Shown here: in pieces, positions 1 through 6,277 of the stretch | How the letters are laid out: each line of letters begins with the position of its first letter | Numbering within the stretch: the stretch's first letter is position 1 | Source: an uncultured bacterium | GTDB taxonomy: Bacteria; Bacillota_A; Clostridia; Oscillospirales; Oscillospiraceae | DNA length: 6,277 nt | Direction: 5' to 3' | Assembly (NCBI GenBank): GCA_945917385.1 | Contig: CAMEHJ010000075.1 | Span: forward strand, 1-6,277 | Program-made: the position numbers and the translations under genes | Notes under the pieces: model-generated | Seen by the model: the letters and a program-made list of their open reading frames with translations, nothing else | Databases searched by the model: none | Told to the model about the DNA's origin: nothing

Positions 1-400
1 CTTCCTTCTTGGGAAGCATATCGAAGGTGCCGTCCTCCTGCATCTTCTTGAGCTGGGCAAGACGGTCGACGCGGGTACGCATGGTCTTGAAGTTGGTGAG
101 CATACCGCCGAGCCAACGTGCGTTGACATAGTACATGCCGACGCGGGCAGCCTCTTCCTTGACGGCCTCGGTAGCCTGCTTCTTGGTGCCGACGAACAGA
201 ACGGACTGGCCGTTTGCGGCGAGGTCACGAACGAAGCTGTAAGCCTCTTCGAGCTTCTTGACGGTCTTCTGCAGGTCGATGATGTAGATGCCGTTGCGCT
301 CGCAGTAAATGTACTCGGCCATCTTGGGGTTCCAGCGGCGGGTCTGGTGACCGAAGTGGACACCGGCTTCCAGCAGCTGCTTCATGGATACTACTGACAT
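1..400 (-). CDS. rpsB: 30S ribosomal protein S2, N-terminal part (cut by window edge)
   Basis: S2 is a structural protein of the small ribosomal subunit, bound on its solvent side and needed together with S1 for normal initiation. The minus strand reads 133 codons starting [13 protein letters not shown], followed by the S2 hallmark [15 protein letters not shown] (residues 13-27), IDLQKT (41-46), FVGTKKQA (69-76) and [11 protein letters not shown] (96-106). The match to the family is unmistakable. Family members are usually about 230-260 residues, so roughly the C-terminal half lies beyond base 1. The ATG at 400-398 is chosen over the Met at residue 6 because a perfect GGAGGA lies 6 bases upstream. 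In most bacteria tsf follows directly; that side is outside the window. The gene is read away from the DNA glycosylase gene and has its own strong promoter and leader. Confidence 0.98.
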   Translation of the reverse strand, partial: MSVVSMKQLLEAGVHFGHQTRRWNPKMAEYIYCERNGIYIIDLQKTVKKLEEAYSFVRDLAANGQSVLFVGTKKQATEAVKEEAARVGMYYVNARWLGGMLTNFKTMRTRVDRLAQLKKMQEDGTFDMLPKKE

Positions 401-506
401 TTGATTTCCTCCAAAATTTTGTTATTTTCCTCCGGGAACTTCAACCCCTCCACCAAGCCCTGCACGCAGAGCCACATGGGGGAAAGTCCGTCCCCGTGCG
501 AAATGC
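401..506 (-). promoter_or_regulatory. 5' leader of rpsB, possible structured autoregulatory RNA
   Basis: Between the predicted transcription start (near 506) and the rpsB start codon lies an untranslated leader of about 105 nt. On the minus strand GCACG (499-495) can pair with CGTGC (466-462). Inside that, GGGA (494-491) pairs with TCCC (483-480) around a 7-nt loop, leaving a large one-sided internal loop. Downstream there are two Shine-Dalgarno-like GGAGGA copies 21 bp apart, at 433-428 and 412-407; only the latter has a start codon at proper distance. Ribosomal-protein leaders often bind their own product, and a leader regulating rpsB is known in Gammaproteobacteria. I do not recognise this one as a named family. 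The structure was folded by eye and regulation is inferred. Confidence 0.4.
407..412 (-). promoter_or_regulatory. Shine-Dalgarno site of rpsB
   Basis: The minus strand reads GGAGGA, followed by 6 bases (AATCAA, 406-401) and then ATG at 400-398. This fixes the S2 start five codons upstream of a second in-frame Met. Confidence 0.9.
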
Positions 507-512
507 GCTGAT

Positions 513-541
513 ATGATACCAGAATTATTCCCGAATTGCAA
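513..541 (-). promoter_or_regulatory. rpsB promoter (sigma-A type, extended -10)
   Basis: On the minus strand TTGCAA (541-536) is followed by a 17-bp spacer and TATCAT (518-513). The spacer ends in TGG, giving the extended -10 element TG-N-TATCAT. Transcription would begin near 506, giving the roughly 105-nt leader. The spacing is ideal and both hexamers are close to the housekeeping consensus, as expected for a highly expressed ribosomal gene. Confidence 0.75.
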
Positions 542-544
542 GGG

Positions 545-572
545 TTTTTTACGTTTTTTCAGCAATTTTTTT
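545..572 (-). promoter_or_regulatory. A-tract UP element upstream of the rpsB promoter
   Basis: Read on the minus strand, three A-tracts (572-566, 559-554 and 550-545) lie directly upstream of the -35 box, at about -39 to -66 from the predicted start. Their centres are about 9 and 12.5 bp apart, close to helical phasing. Such tracts bind the RNA polymerase alpha C-terminal domains or bend DNA and are common at ribosomal promoters. The tracts are seen; the function is inferred. Confidence 0.5.
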
Positions 573-580
573 CTTTAATA

Positions 581-609
581 TTGTAGCGGTTAGGGCTGAG
601 TGCTATTAT
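581..609 (+). promoter_or_regulatory. Promoter for the DNA glycosylase gene
   Basis: TTGTAG (581-586), a 17-bp spacer and TATTAT (604-609), with the extended -10 dinucleotide TG at 601-602. The predicted start is near 616, leaving a leader of about 25 nt before the ATG at 641. It is divergent from the rpsB promoter, whose -35 box is 39 bp away; the A-tracts lie between them. Confidence 0.6.
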
Positions 610-640
610 TGGAGCAGACAGCGGAAAAGGGAGGATCAAC

Positions 641-1132
641 ATGAGGGTTTATCACACGCTTGAACCGGTATTTGACTTGAGTTCGCGCATACTTATCCTC
701 GGCACGATGCCGTCGCCTAAGTCAAGGGAGGCGCAGTTTTATTACGCGCATCCGCAAAACCGCTTCTGGCCGACGATGGCAAGGCTGTTTGACGAGCCGA
801 CGCCCCGGACGCGGGAGGAGCGGAAAGACTTTGCGCTCAGGCACGGTATCGCCCTGTGGGATGTTCTGCAAAGCTGCGAGATAGAGGGCGCCTCCGACGC
901 GAGCATACGCGACGCCGTGCCGAACGAGCTTTCCGCTGTTCTGGACAATGCGCCTATTCAAGCGGTGTTCACGACGGGGCGCAGGGCATGCGAGTTATAT
1001 AACCGCCTTTGCCTGCACAAAATGTCGGAGATTTCGTGTGTCTGCCTCCCGTCCACCAGTCCCGCGAACCGCCGCTTCTCGGACGCAGAGCTGCTGAAAG
1101 CTTATTCGACGATACTAAATTATCTTGATTAA
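641..1132 (+). CDS. DNA-deoxyinosine (hypoxanthine) glycosylase, uracil-DNA glycosylase superfamily, family 6
   Basis: The enzyme should remove deaminated bases, chiefly hypoxanthine from deoxyinosine, by cutting the N-glycosidic bond as the first step of base excision repair in the cytoplasm. At 163 residues it is full length for this compact family. Motif 1 is GTMPS (21-25) followed by YYAHPQNRFWP (34-44). The Asn at 40 matches the catalytic-region Asn described in the archaeal hypoxanthine-DNA glycosylase. Motif 2 is LPSTSPANR (136-144), the family's DNA-intercalating loop. A typical alpha/beta core strand, AVFTTGRRA, precedes it. No Fe-S cysteine pattern of family 4/5 enzymes is present. 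The ATG follows AGGGAGG (628-634) with a 6-base spacer and has its own promoter. Substrate preference is inferred from family membership; activity on uracil or other deaminated bases cannot be excluded. Confidence 0.9.
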   Translation: MRVYHTLEPVFDLSSRILILGTMPSPKSREAQFYYAHPQNRFWPTMARLFDEPTPRTREERKDFALRHGIALWDVLQSCEIEGASDASIRDAVPNELSAVLDNAPIQAVFTTGRRACELYNRLCLHKMSEISCVCLPSTSPANRRFSDAELLKAYSTILNYLD

Positions 1133-1144
1133 TGCACAGAACTG

Positions 1145-1158
1145 TGATAAAATTATCA
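1145..1158. repeat. Short AT-rich inverted repeat, possible operator
   Basis: TGATAA (1145-1150) and TTATCA (1153-1158) are perfect 6-bp arms around AA. It sits 12 bp after the glycosylase stop codon and about 87 bp before the aconitase X start. It could be a repressor site, but a chance palindrome in AT-rich spacer DNA is quite possible. Confidence 0.3.
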
Positions 1159-1160
1159 AA

Positions 1161-1187
1161 GAGAGCTTGAAATAAAATCAGGCTCTC
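1161..1187 (+). terminator. Hairpin after the glycosylase gene; weak terminator or leader hairpin
   Basis: GAGAGCTTGA (1161-1170) pairs with TCAGGCTCTC (1178-1187) over 10 bp with one wobble pair, around the loop AATAAAA. No T-run follows on the plus strand, so it is not a classical intrinsic terminator in that direction. It could be an mRNA-end-stabilising hairpin, a rho-type release site or part of a regulatory leader for the aconitase X genes. I find no convincing promoter between here and 1246, so read-through from the glycosylase promoter is possible. Confidence 0.4.
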
Positions 1188-1231
1188 AGCCGTCTGAACG
1201 AGCAGAAAAGTTTTACATATAAATTCATAAG

Positions 1232-1237
1232 AAGGAG
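1232..1237 (+). promoter_or_regulatory. Shine-Dalgarno site that decides a TTG start
   Basis: AAGGAG lies 8 bases upstream of TTG (1246-1248). The in-frame GTG at 1237-1239 begins inside this site and so cannot be served by it. No ATG exists near the N-terminus until codon 19. Confidence 0.75.
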
Positions 1238-1245
1238 TGGTATTT

Positions 1246-2526
1246 TTGATTCTCACACAGGAGCAGCAGGCGCTTCTCAACGGCGAGAAGGGCGAGACCA
1301 TGGCAAAGGTCGTGAAAACTCTCGTAATGTACGGAGATGCCTTCGGCGCCGAGCGCATGGTGCCCGTCACGAGCAAGTGCGGCCACACGGTAATTTCCTT
1401 CGGTCTGAAGGCCATCAAGCCGGTCTATGAGCTGTACGACCAGCTTATCGACGCGGGGCTGACCTCCGACCAGAAATTCACGGCAGACCCCAGACCCATT
1501 GACAAAAACGTTCCGGCATCCGCGCTCGAAAACTTTGTGTTCAGCAAGATCATGTACACCCATCAGGACCGCTATGAGCAGCAGCTTCGCAAGCTCGGCA
1601 TCGTCGATGACGACGGCTACACCTGCACCTGCTATCTTGACCAGGTCGGGAATAAGCCGCAGAAGGGCGACGTTCTGAGCTGGGCGGAGTCCTCCGCCGT
1701 CGTGTACGCAAACTCCGTGCTCGGCGCGCGCTGCAACCGCAACTCCGGAATCATCGAGCTTATGGGCTCCGTCGCGGGCTTCGTGCCGGAGTTCGGTCTT
1801 TTGACCGACGAGGGCAGAAAGGCGACTTGGGTAGTTGAGGTCAAGTGCAAAAATAAGCCGGAGGCACAGCTTTTAGGCTCCGCCATCGGCATGAAGGTCA
1901 TGGAGGAGGTCCCGTATGTAAAGGGGCTTGACAAATGGCTTGGCACCGAGCTTGACGAAAAGACCTGCACCTATCTCAAGGACTTCGGCGCGGCCACGGC
2001 GTCAAACGGCGCGGTGGGACTCTACCATATCGACGGTCTCACGCCCGAAGCGAAGGAGCTTGGCGAGACGCTCATTGCCGAAAACGCCAAGGTCTACATC
2101 ATCGACGATGCGGAGCTTGAGCGCGTAAAGTCTGAGTACCCGGTCATATGGAAAAACCCCGACGCGAAGCCGGAGCTTTGCTTTGTCGGCTGCCCGCACA
2201 TGACGATTACCCAGCTTAACGAGTGGACGGAAGCGATAAGTGAGAAGCTTCACGCAAATGAGCTTGACAAGGTCAGCGTGCCGACGGTGTTCACCGCATC
2301 TCCCGCCGTTATCAAAGAGTTTGAAAAGGGTACCAACTACTACCGGCTCAAGAGCATGGGCGTGGTGGTGAGCTATATCTGCCCGCTCATGTATATGAAT
2401 AACCCCTTGTGCAAGAAAAAGGCGGTAATCACCTGCTCGAATAAGCTTCGCACCTATACGAGCGCGAGATACTATACCGAAAGCGATATTCTCGACATCA
2501 TCACGAGCAAGGAGGCAAAGAAATGA
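1246..2526 (+). CDS. Aconitase X large (catalytic) subunit, DUF521 family Fe-S dehydratase
   Basis: Members of this family dehydrate small hydroxy acids with an Fe-S cluster: heterodimeric archaeal forms act on mevalonate 5-phosphate, single-chain bacterial forms on cis-3-hydroxy-L-proline. With the TTG start the protein has 426 residues. Signature segments are SKCGHT (43-48) with GLKAI (53-57), TCTCYL (126-131), SWAESSAVVYAN (145-156) leading into SVLGARCNR (157-165), FVGCPH (313-318), and SYICP (376-380) followed by a serine/lysine-rich tail, TCSNK (396-400). Cys127 or Cys129, Cys316 and Cys379 are the likely cluster ligands by analogy; this was not aligned. There is no signal peptide, so it is cytoplasmic. 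The small subunit overlaps by 4 bases, indicating translational coupling and a complex. Neither mevalonate nor proline-utilisation genes are adjacent, so the substrate is unknown. The family call is firm; the reaction is open. Confidence 0.9.
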   Translation: MILTQEQQALLNGEKGETMAKVVKTLVMYGDAFGAERMVPVTSKCGHTVISFGLKAIKPVYELYDQLIDAGLTSDQKFTADPRPIDKNVPASALENFVFSKIMYTHQDRYEQQLRKLGIVDDDGYTCTCYLDQVGNKPQKGDVLSWAESSAVVYANSVLGARCNRNSGIIELMGSVAGFVPEFGLLTDEGRKATWVVEVKCKNKPEAQLLGSAIGMKVMEEVPYVKGLDKWLGTELDEKTCTYLKDFGAATASNGAVGLYHIDGLTPEAKELGETLIAENAKVYIIDDAELERVKSEYPVIWKNPDAKPELCFVGCPHMTITQLNEWTEAISEKLHANELDKVSVPTVFTASPAVIKEFEKGTNYYRLKSMGVVVSYICPLMYMNNPLCKKKAVITCSNKLRTYTSARYYTESDILDIITSKEAKK

Positions 2527-2963
2527 AGCAGTTCAAAGGCCGCGTTATTGTGCCCGGCACCTGCACCGCGGAGGCGCTTGTGAGCCGCGGCGGCTTCAAC
2601 ACGCTCGCAAGCTATCAGATGGCGCTGATGTTCGGAGACAAGAAGGTCAAGTGCGGCGACCAGAATAACGCCGATATCTATAAGCAGCCCATGATAGGCA
2701 AGGCGCTGTGCCTGCCCATGACCATCGGCTCGACCACGGGCGGCATGGTTTTGTACACCGCCTGCGCCATGGGAAAGCAGCCCGCGTGTATGCTGTTTTC
2801 AAAGCCCATTGACTCGCTCGCCGCGTCCGGCGCGATACTGGGCGACGTGTGGACGGAGGCTTCTATGCCGGTCGTCGATACGCTCGGAGACGAGTTCCTC
2901 GAATACGTAAAGACCGGAATGAAGGTCACCGTCGGGGACGACGGCACCGTCACCGTGGAGTAA
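2523..2963 (+). CDS. Aconitase X small (swivel-domain) subunit, DUF126 family
   Basis: This 146-residue protein is the partner that completes the active site of the heterodimeric enzyme, equivalent to the swivel domain of aconitase. It opens with KGRVIVPGTCTAEALVS (5-21) and carries the core LPMTIGSTTGGMVLY (64-78). The Ser at 70 corresponds to the catalytic serine expected in this loop. The usual family motif, as I recall it, is R-G-S-S-T-G-S; here it is I-G-S-T-T-G-G, and the usual FWGGVDP-like stretch after the first strand is replaced by FNTLASYQMAL (25-35). This points to a divergent subgroup. The ATG overlaps the large-subunit stop (ATGA, 2523-2526) and follows AAGGAGG (2509-2515) with a 7-base spacer. 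A terminator lies 20 bp after the stop, so the two genes end the transcript. Confidence 0.87.
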   Translation: MKQFKGRVIVPGTCTAEALVSRGGFNTLASYQMALMFGDKKVKCGDQNNADIYKQPMIGKALCLPMTIGSTTGGMVLYTACAMGKQPACMLFSKPIDSLAASGAILGDVWTEASMPVVDTLGDEFLEYVKTGMKVTVGDDGTVTVE

Positions 2964-2983
2964 GCACGAAAACAGAATATAAG

Positions 2984-3015
2984 AACAAAGCCTCGGTTTC
3001 CACCGGGGCTTTGTT
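2984..3015 (+). terminator. Intrinsic terminator of the aconitase X genes
   Basis: AACAAAGCCTCGGT (2984-2997) pairs over 14 bp, with one T-G wobble, with ACCGGGGCTTTGTT (3002-3015) around the loop TTCC. The GC-rich core is followed by TTTGTTAACATTT, which can act as the U-rich tail. It begins 20 bp after the small-subunit stop. Confidence 0.88.
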
Positions 3016-3028
3016 AACATTTGCCGCA

Positions 3029-3058
3029 TTGACAAGGACGGTAGGTGTGCATTAAAAT
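3029..3058 (+). promoter_or_regulatory. Promoter for the phosphodiester-glycosidase lipoprotein gene
   Basis: A perfect TTGACA (3029-3034) is followed after 18 bp by TAAAAT (3053-3058). The predicted start is near 3065, giving a leader of about 24 nt. It lies 13 bp downstream of the preceding hairpin, so the lipoprotein is probably an independent unit. Confidence 0.65.
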
Positions 3059-3088
3059 GATTCGGACAAAAGACACAGAAAGGCAGAA

Positions 3089-4471
3089 ATGAATATGCAC
3101 ATATACCGTTCAGGCAAAAAGCTTATTGCAGTATTGCTAATCGCCCTCATGACAGTGAGCCTTATGGGCTGCGGGGGAAAGGCGGCCGCGGCCACACCGA
3201 CCCCTGCCCCCACCGCGGCACCGACGCCGGAGCCGACTCCCGAACCCACGCCGGAACCCACCCCCGAACCCTATAACGGCGAGATACTGACCGACGACGA
3301 CGGCGACGGCATCATAAACTACAAGTTCAATTACAAGGGCGCGACGGTCTACGCGCTCATCACGCTCGATCCAAGCCGCGTTTTCGTCGGCACCGCGCTC
3401 GACGACCCGAACGCCTATTACGGCATCGGCAGAACGCTGGACGATATGCTGAGCTTCTATGACGCGGCGGGCGGCATAAACGCCGGCGGCTTCATCGACT
3501 ATGACGGCGCAGGCTCCGGCTGGCCTCCCTACGGCATCACGTTCAACAGCGGCGTGTGCTATAACAGCGAGGAGGCCGGTTCCATCGCGGGAATAGACTA
3601 TAACAACAACCTCTGGGTCGGCTACTACGGCTATGAGGACTGCGTGAATATCGGCATCAGAGACGCGGTTTCCTTCGGCCCCGTGCTCATCCTCGACGGA
3701 GAGAAAATGCCCCCTGAGAGCTTTGAAAGCGGTATCGGCGCAAGAACCGCCATCGGTCAGCGGCTTGACGGCGCGATCGTCATGCTCGCCGTGGACGGCA
3801 GACAGGGTTACAGCATAGGTCTTACCTTCCCCGACGTTGTGGATATCATGTACGACAAGTTCGACTGCGTGAACGCGGTCAACATGGACGGCGGCAATTC
3901 GACCTGCATGGCGTATAACGGTCAGCTTGTGAATAACTCCTCCAATCAGGCCGCCGGCACAAGAAATCTGCCTGACGCATGGCTCATCAGAAAGCTGCCC
4001 GCAAACTATGTAAAGCCTGACAGTGTGCCCGATGAGATAAGGATACCGTTCAACGCCCTCGGCGATGTCAGGGAAGGGCAGACCCCCTGTGACGAGGAGA
4101 TGACCGAGCGCCTCACGGAGTTTTTGTACGGTTTCACTAACGCCTATTACGGCTTCTTCGGTACAAGCAATGCAGACTATTATTACCCCACCCTGCTCCA
4201 GTACGTTGCCGACGGAAGCGAGCTTAAAGGCAGAATGGATCAGGCACTGCTCGACCGAATCTGGGTAAACACCTATAATAACGGCCTTGAAAACCTCGTC
4301 GTTCTCGGCGCTTACGATAACGGCGACGGCACCTATAATATCGACTGCGCACTTGACGTTACGGAATTTGCAAACTACTGGACCTACCTTGCCTCCGACA
4401 CGAAGCTGAGCGTCACGGTGTACGAAGAGCCGGGCAGCTTTGCCGGCTTCCTCGCCGTCGCAACCAACTGA
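3089..4471 (+). CDS. Secreted lipoprotein with phosphodiester glycosidase (NAGPA-type) domain
   Basis: Residues 1-28 form a lipoprotein signal: a basic start (RSGKK), a hydrophobic stretch (LIAVLLIALMTVSLMG) and the lipobox LMGC with Cys28 as the lipidated residue. A Thr/Pro/Glu linker (36-61) follows, ending in four TPEP units that may carry the domain through the cell wall. DDDGDG (69-74) resembles a calcium-binding loop. Residues about 80-302 match the family of human N-acetylglucosamine-1-phosphodiester alpha-N-acetylglucosaminidase, with GARTAIG (217-223) and NMDGGNST (265-272). Such enzymes release a sugar from a sugar-phosphodiester; in a Gram-positive bacterium, wall or capsule polymers are plausible targets (inference). 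Residues about 318-460, rich in Tyr and Asn, form a separate C-terminal domain I cannot name; an NTF2-like fold is possible. At 460 residues it is longer than the bare domain. The ATG has only a modest GAAAGG site (3078-3083); the ATG at 3095 is an alternative. Confidence 0.86.
   Translation: MNMHIYRSGKKLIAVLLIALMTVSLMGCGGKAAAATPTPAPTAAPTPEPTPEPTPEPTPEPYNGEILTDDDGDGIINYKFNYKGATVYALITLDPSRVFVGTALDDPNAYYGIGRTLDDMLSFYDAAGGINAGGFIDYDGAGSGWPPYGITFNSGVCYNSEEAGSIAGIDYNNNLWVGYYGYEDCVNIGIRDAVSFGPVLILDGEKMPPESFESGIGARTAIGQRLDGAIVMLAVDGRQGYSIGLTFPDVVDIMYDKFDCVNAVNMDGGNSTCMAYNGQLVNNSSNQAAGTRNLPDAWLIRKLPANYVKPDSVPDEIRIPFNALGDVREGQTPCDEEMTERLTEFLYGFTNAYYGFFGTSNADYYYPTLLQYVADGSELKGRMDQALLDRIWVNTYNNGLENLVVLGAYDNGDGTYNIDCALDVTEFANYWTYLASDTKLSVTVYEEPGSFAGFLAVATN
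3224..3271 (+). repeat. Four tandem TPEP-coding 12-bp units (linker)
   Basis: Sixteen codons encode (Thr-Pro-Glu-Pro) four times, residues 46-61 of the lipoprotein. The copies differ at third positions (ACG/ACT/ACC, CCG/CCC, GAG/GAA). The peptide repeat is therefore kept while the DNA repeat has diverged, which lowers slippage risk and suggests selection for the linker's composition or length. Confidence 0.9.
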
Positions 4472-4491
4472 AAAACGGATAAGGATAACTG

Positions 4492-4525
4492 ACACAGGCG
4501 GCAGAAAATCTGCCGCCTGTGTTTT
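4492..4525 (+). terminator. Terminator between convergent lipoprotein and lepA genes
   Basis: ACACAGGCGGCAGA (4492-4505) pairs perfectly over 14 bp with TCTGCCGCCTGTGT (4509-4522) around AAA, followed by TTT after a stem that already ends in T (TTTT, 4522-4525). It starts 20 bp after the lipoprotein stop and ends 4 bp before the lepA stop on the other strand. Read from lepA, the stem is equally good, but the following sequence is not U-rich, so it may serve the plus strand better. Confidence 0.88.
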
Positions 4526-4529
4526 GCAA

Positions 4530-6277
<1,748 letters not shown>

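Noticed and set aside
478..495. GGGGGAAAGTCC on the plus strand, resembling the conserved RNase P RNA motif GAGGAAAGTCC
   Set aside because: RNase P RNA needs roughly 350 nt with several other conserved blocks; only this short match exists, and the following bases are promoter and intergenic DNA.
541..576. T-rich stretch that could be the tail of a plus-strand terminator
   Set aside because: No plus-strand gene ends upstream and no GC hairpin precedes the Ts. The position fits A-tracts upstream of the rpsB -35 box on the other strand.
969..1418. 149-codon minus-strand frame across the glycosylase end, the spacer and the aconitase X start
   Set aside because: No Shine-Dalgarno or family motif. 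It overlaps two convincing genes and is open largely because of the AT-rich spacer.

Overview
The window looks like an ordinary chromosomal segment of a moderately GC-rich Clostridia-type Firmicute. The proteins read best as Oscillospirales/Ruminococcaceae-like, but that is an inference from protein style, strong GGAGG Shine-Dalgarno sites and base composition; there is no 16S or other marker here. No mobile element, CRISPR array, tRNA or rRNA was seen.

Layout. Bases 1-400 (minus) hold the N-terminal half of rpsB (ribosomal protein S2), which runs off the left edge. Bases 401-640 are a divergent intergenic region. It carries a strong rpsB promoter (TTGCAA, 17 bp, extended TATCAT) with A-tracts upstream, an rpsB leader of about 105 nt, and a separate promoter reading right. 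Bases 641-1132 (plus) encode a family 6 DNA-deoxyinosine (hypoxanthine) glycosylase of the uracil-DNA glycosylase superfamily. After a 113-bp spacer with two inverted repeats come two translationally coupled genes (1246-2526 and 2523-2963) for the large and small subunits of a heterodimeric aconitase X type Fe-S dehydratase. A 14-bp hairpin terminator closes them. A TTGACA promoter then drives a secreted lipoprotein (3089-4471) with a TPEP-repeat linker, a phosphodiester-glycosidase (NAGPA) domain and an unassigned C-terminal domain. A second 14-bp hairpin separates it from lepA (elongation factor 4), which converges on the minus strand (4530-6277) and runs off the right edge without its start codon.

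How the parts relate. The two conserved translation genes, rpsB and lepA, flank an insert of three unrelated plus-strand units: a DNA-repair enzyme, a two-subunit dehydratase and a cell-envelope lipoprotein. The only clear multi-protein assembly is the aconitase X pair, whose 4-base overlap fits a 1:1 complex. Its substrate cannot be read from the neighbours: neither mevalonate-pathway nor hydroxyproline genes are present. Its small subunit also departs from the usual family signature as I remember it. That pair is the most interesting item in the window. I see no convincing sign of a wholly new multi-gene system.
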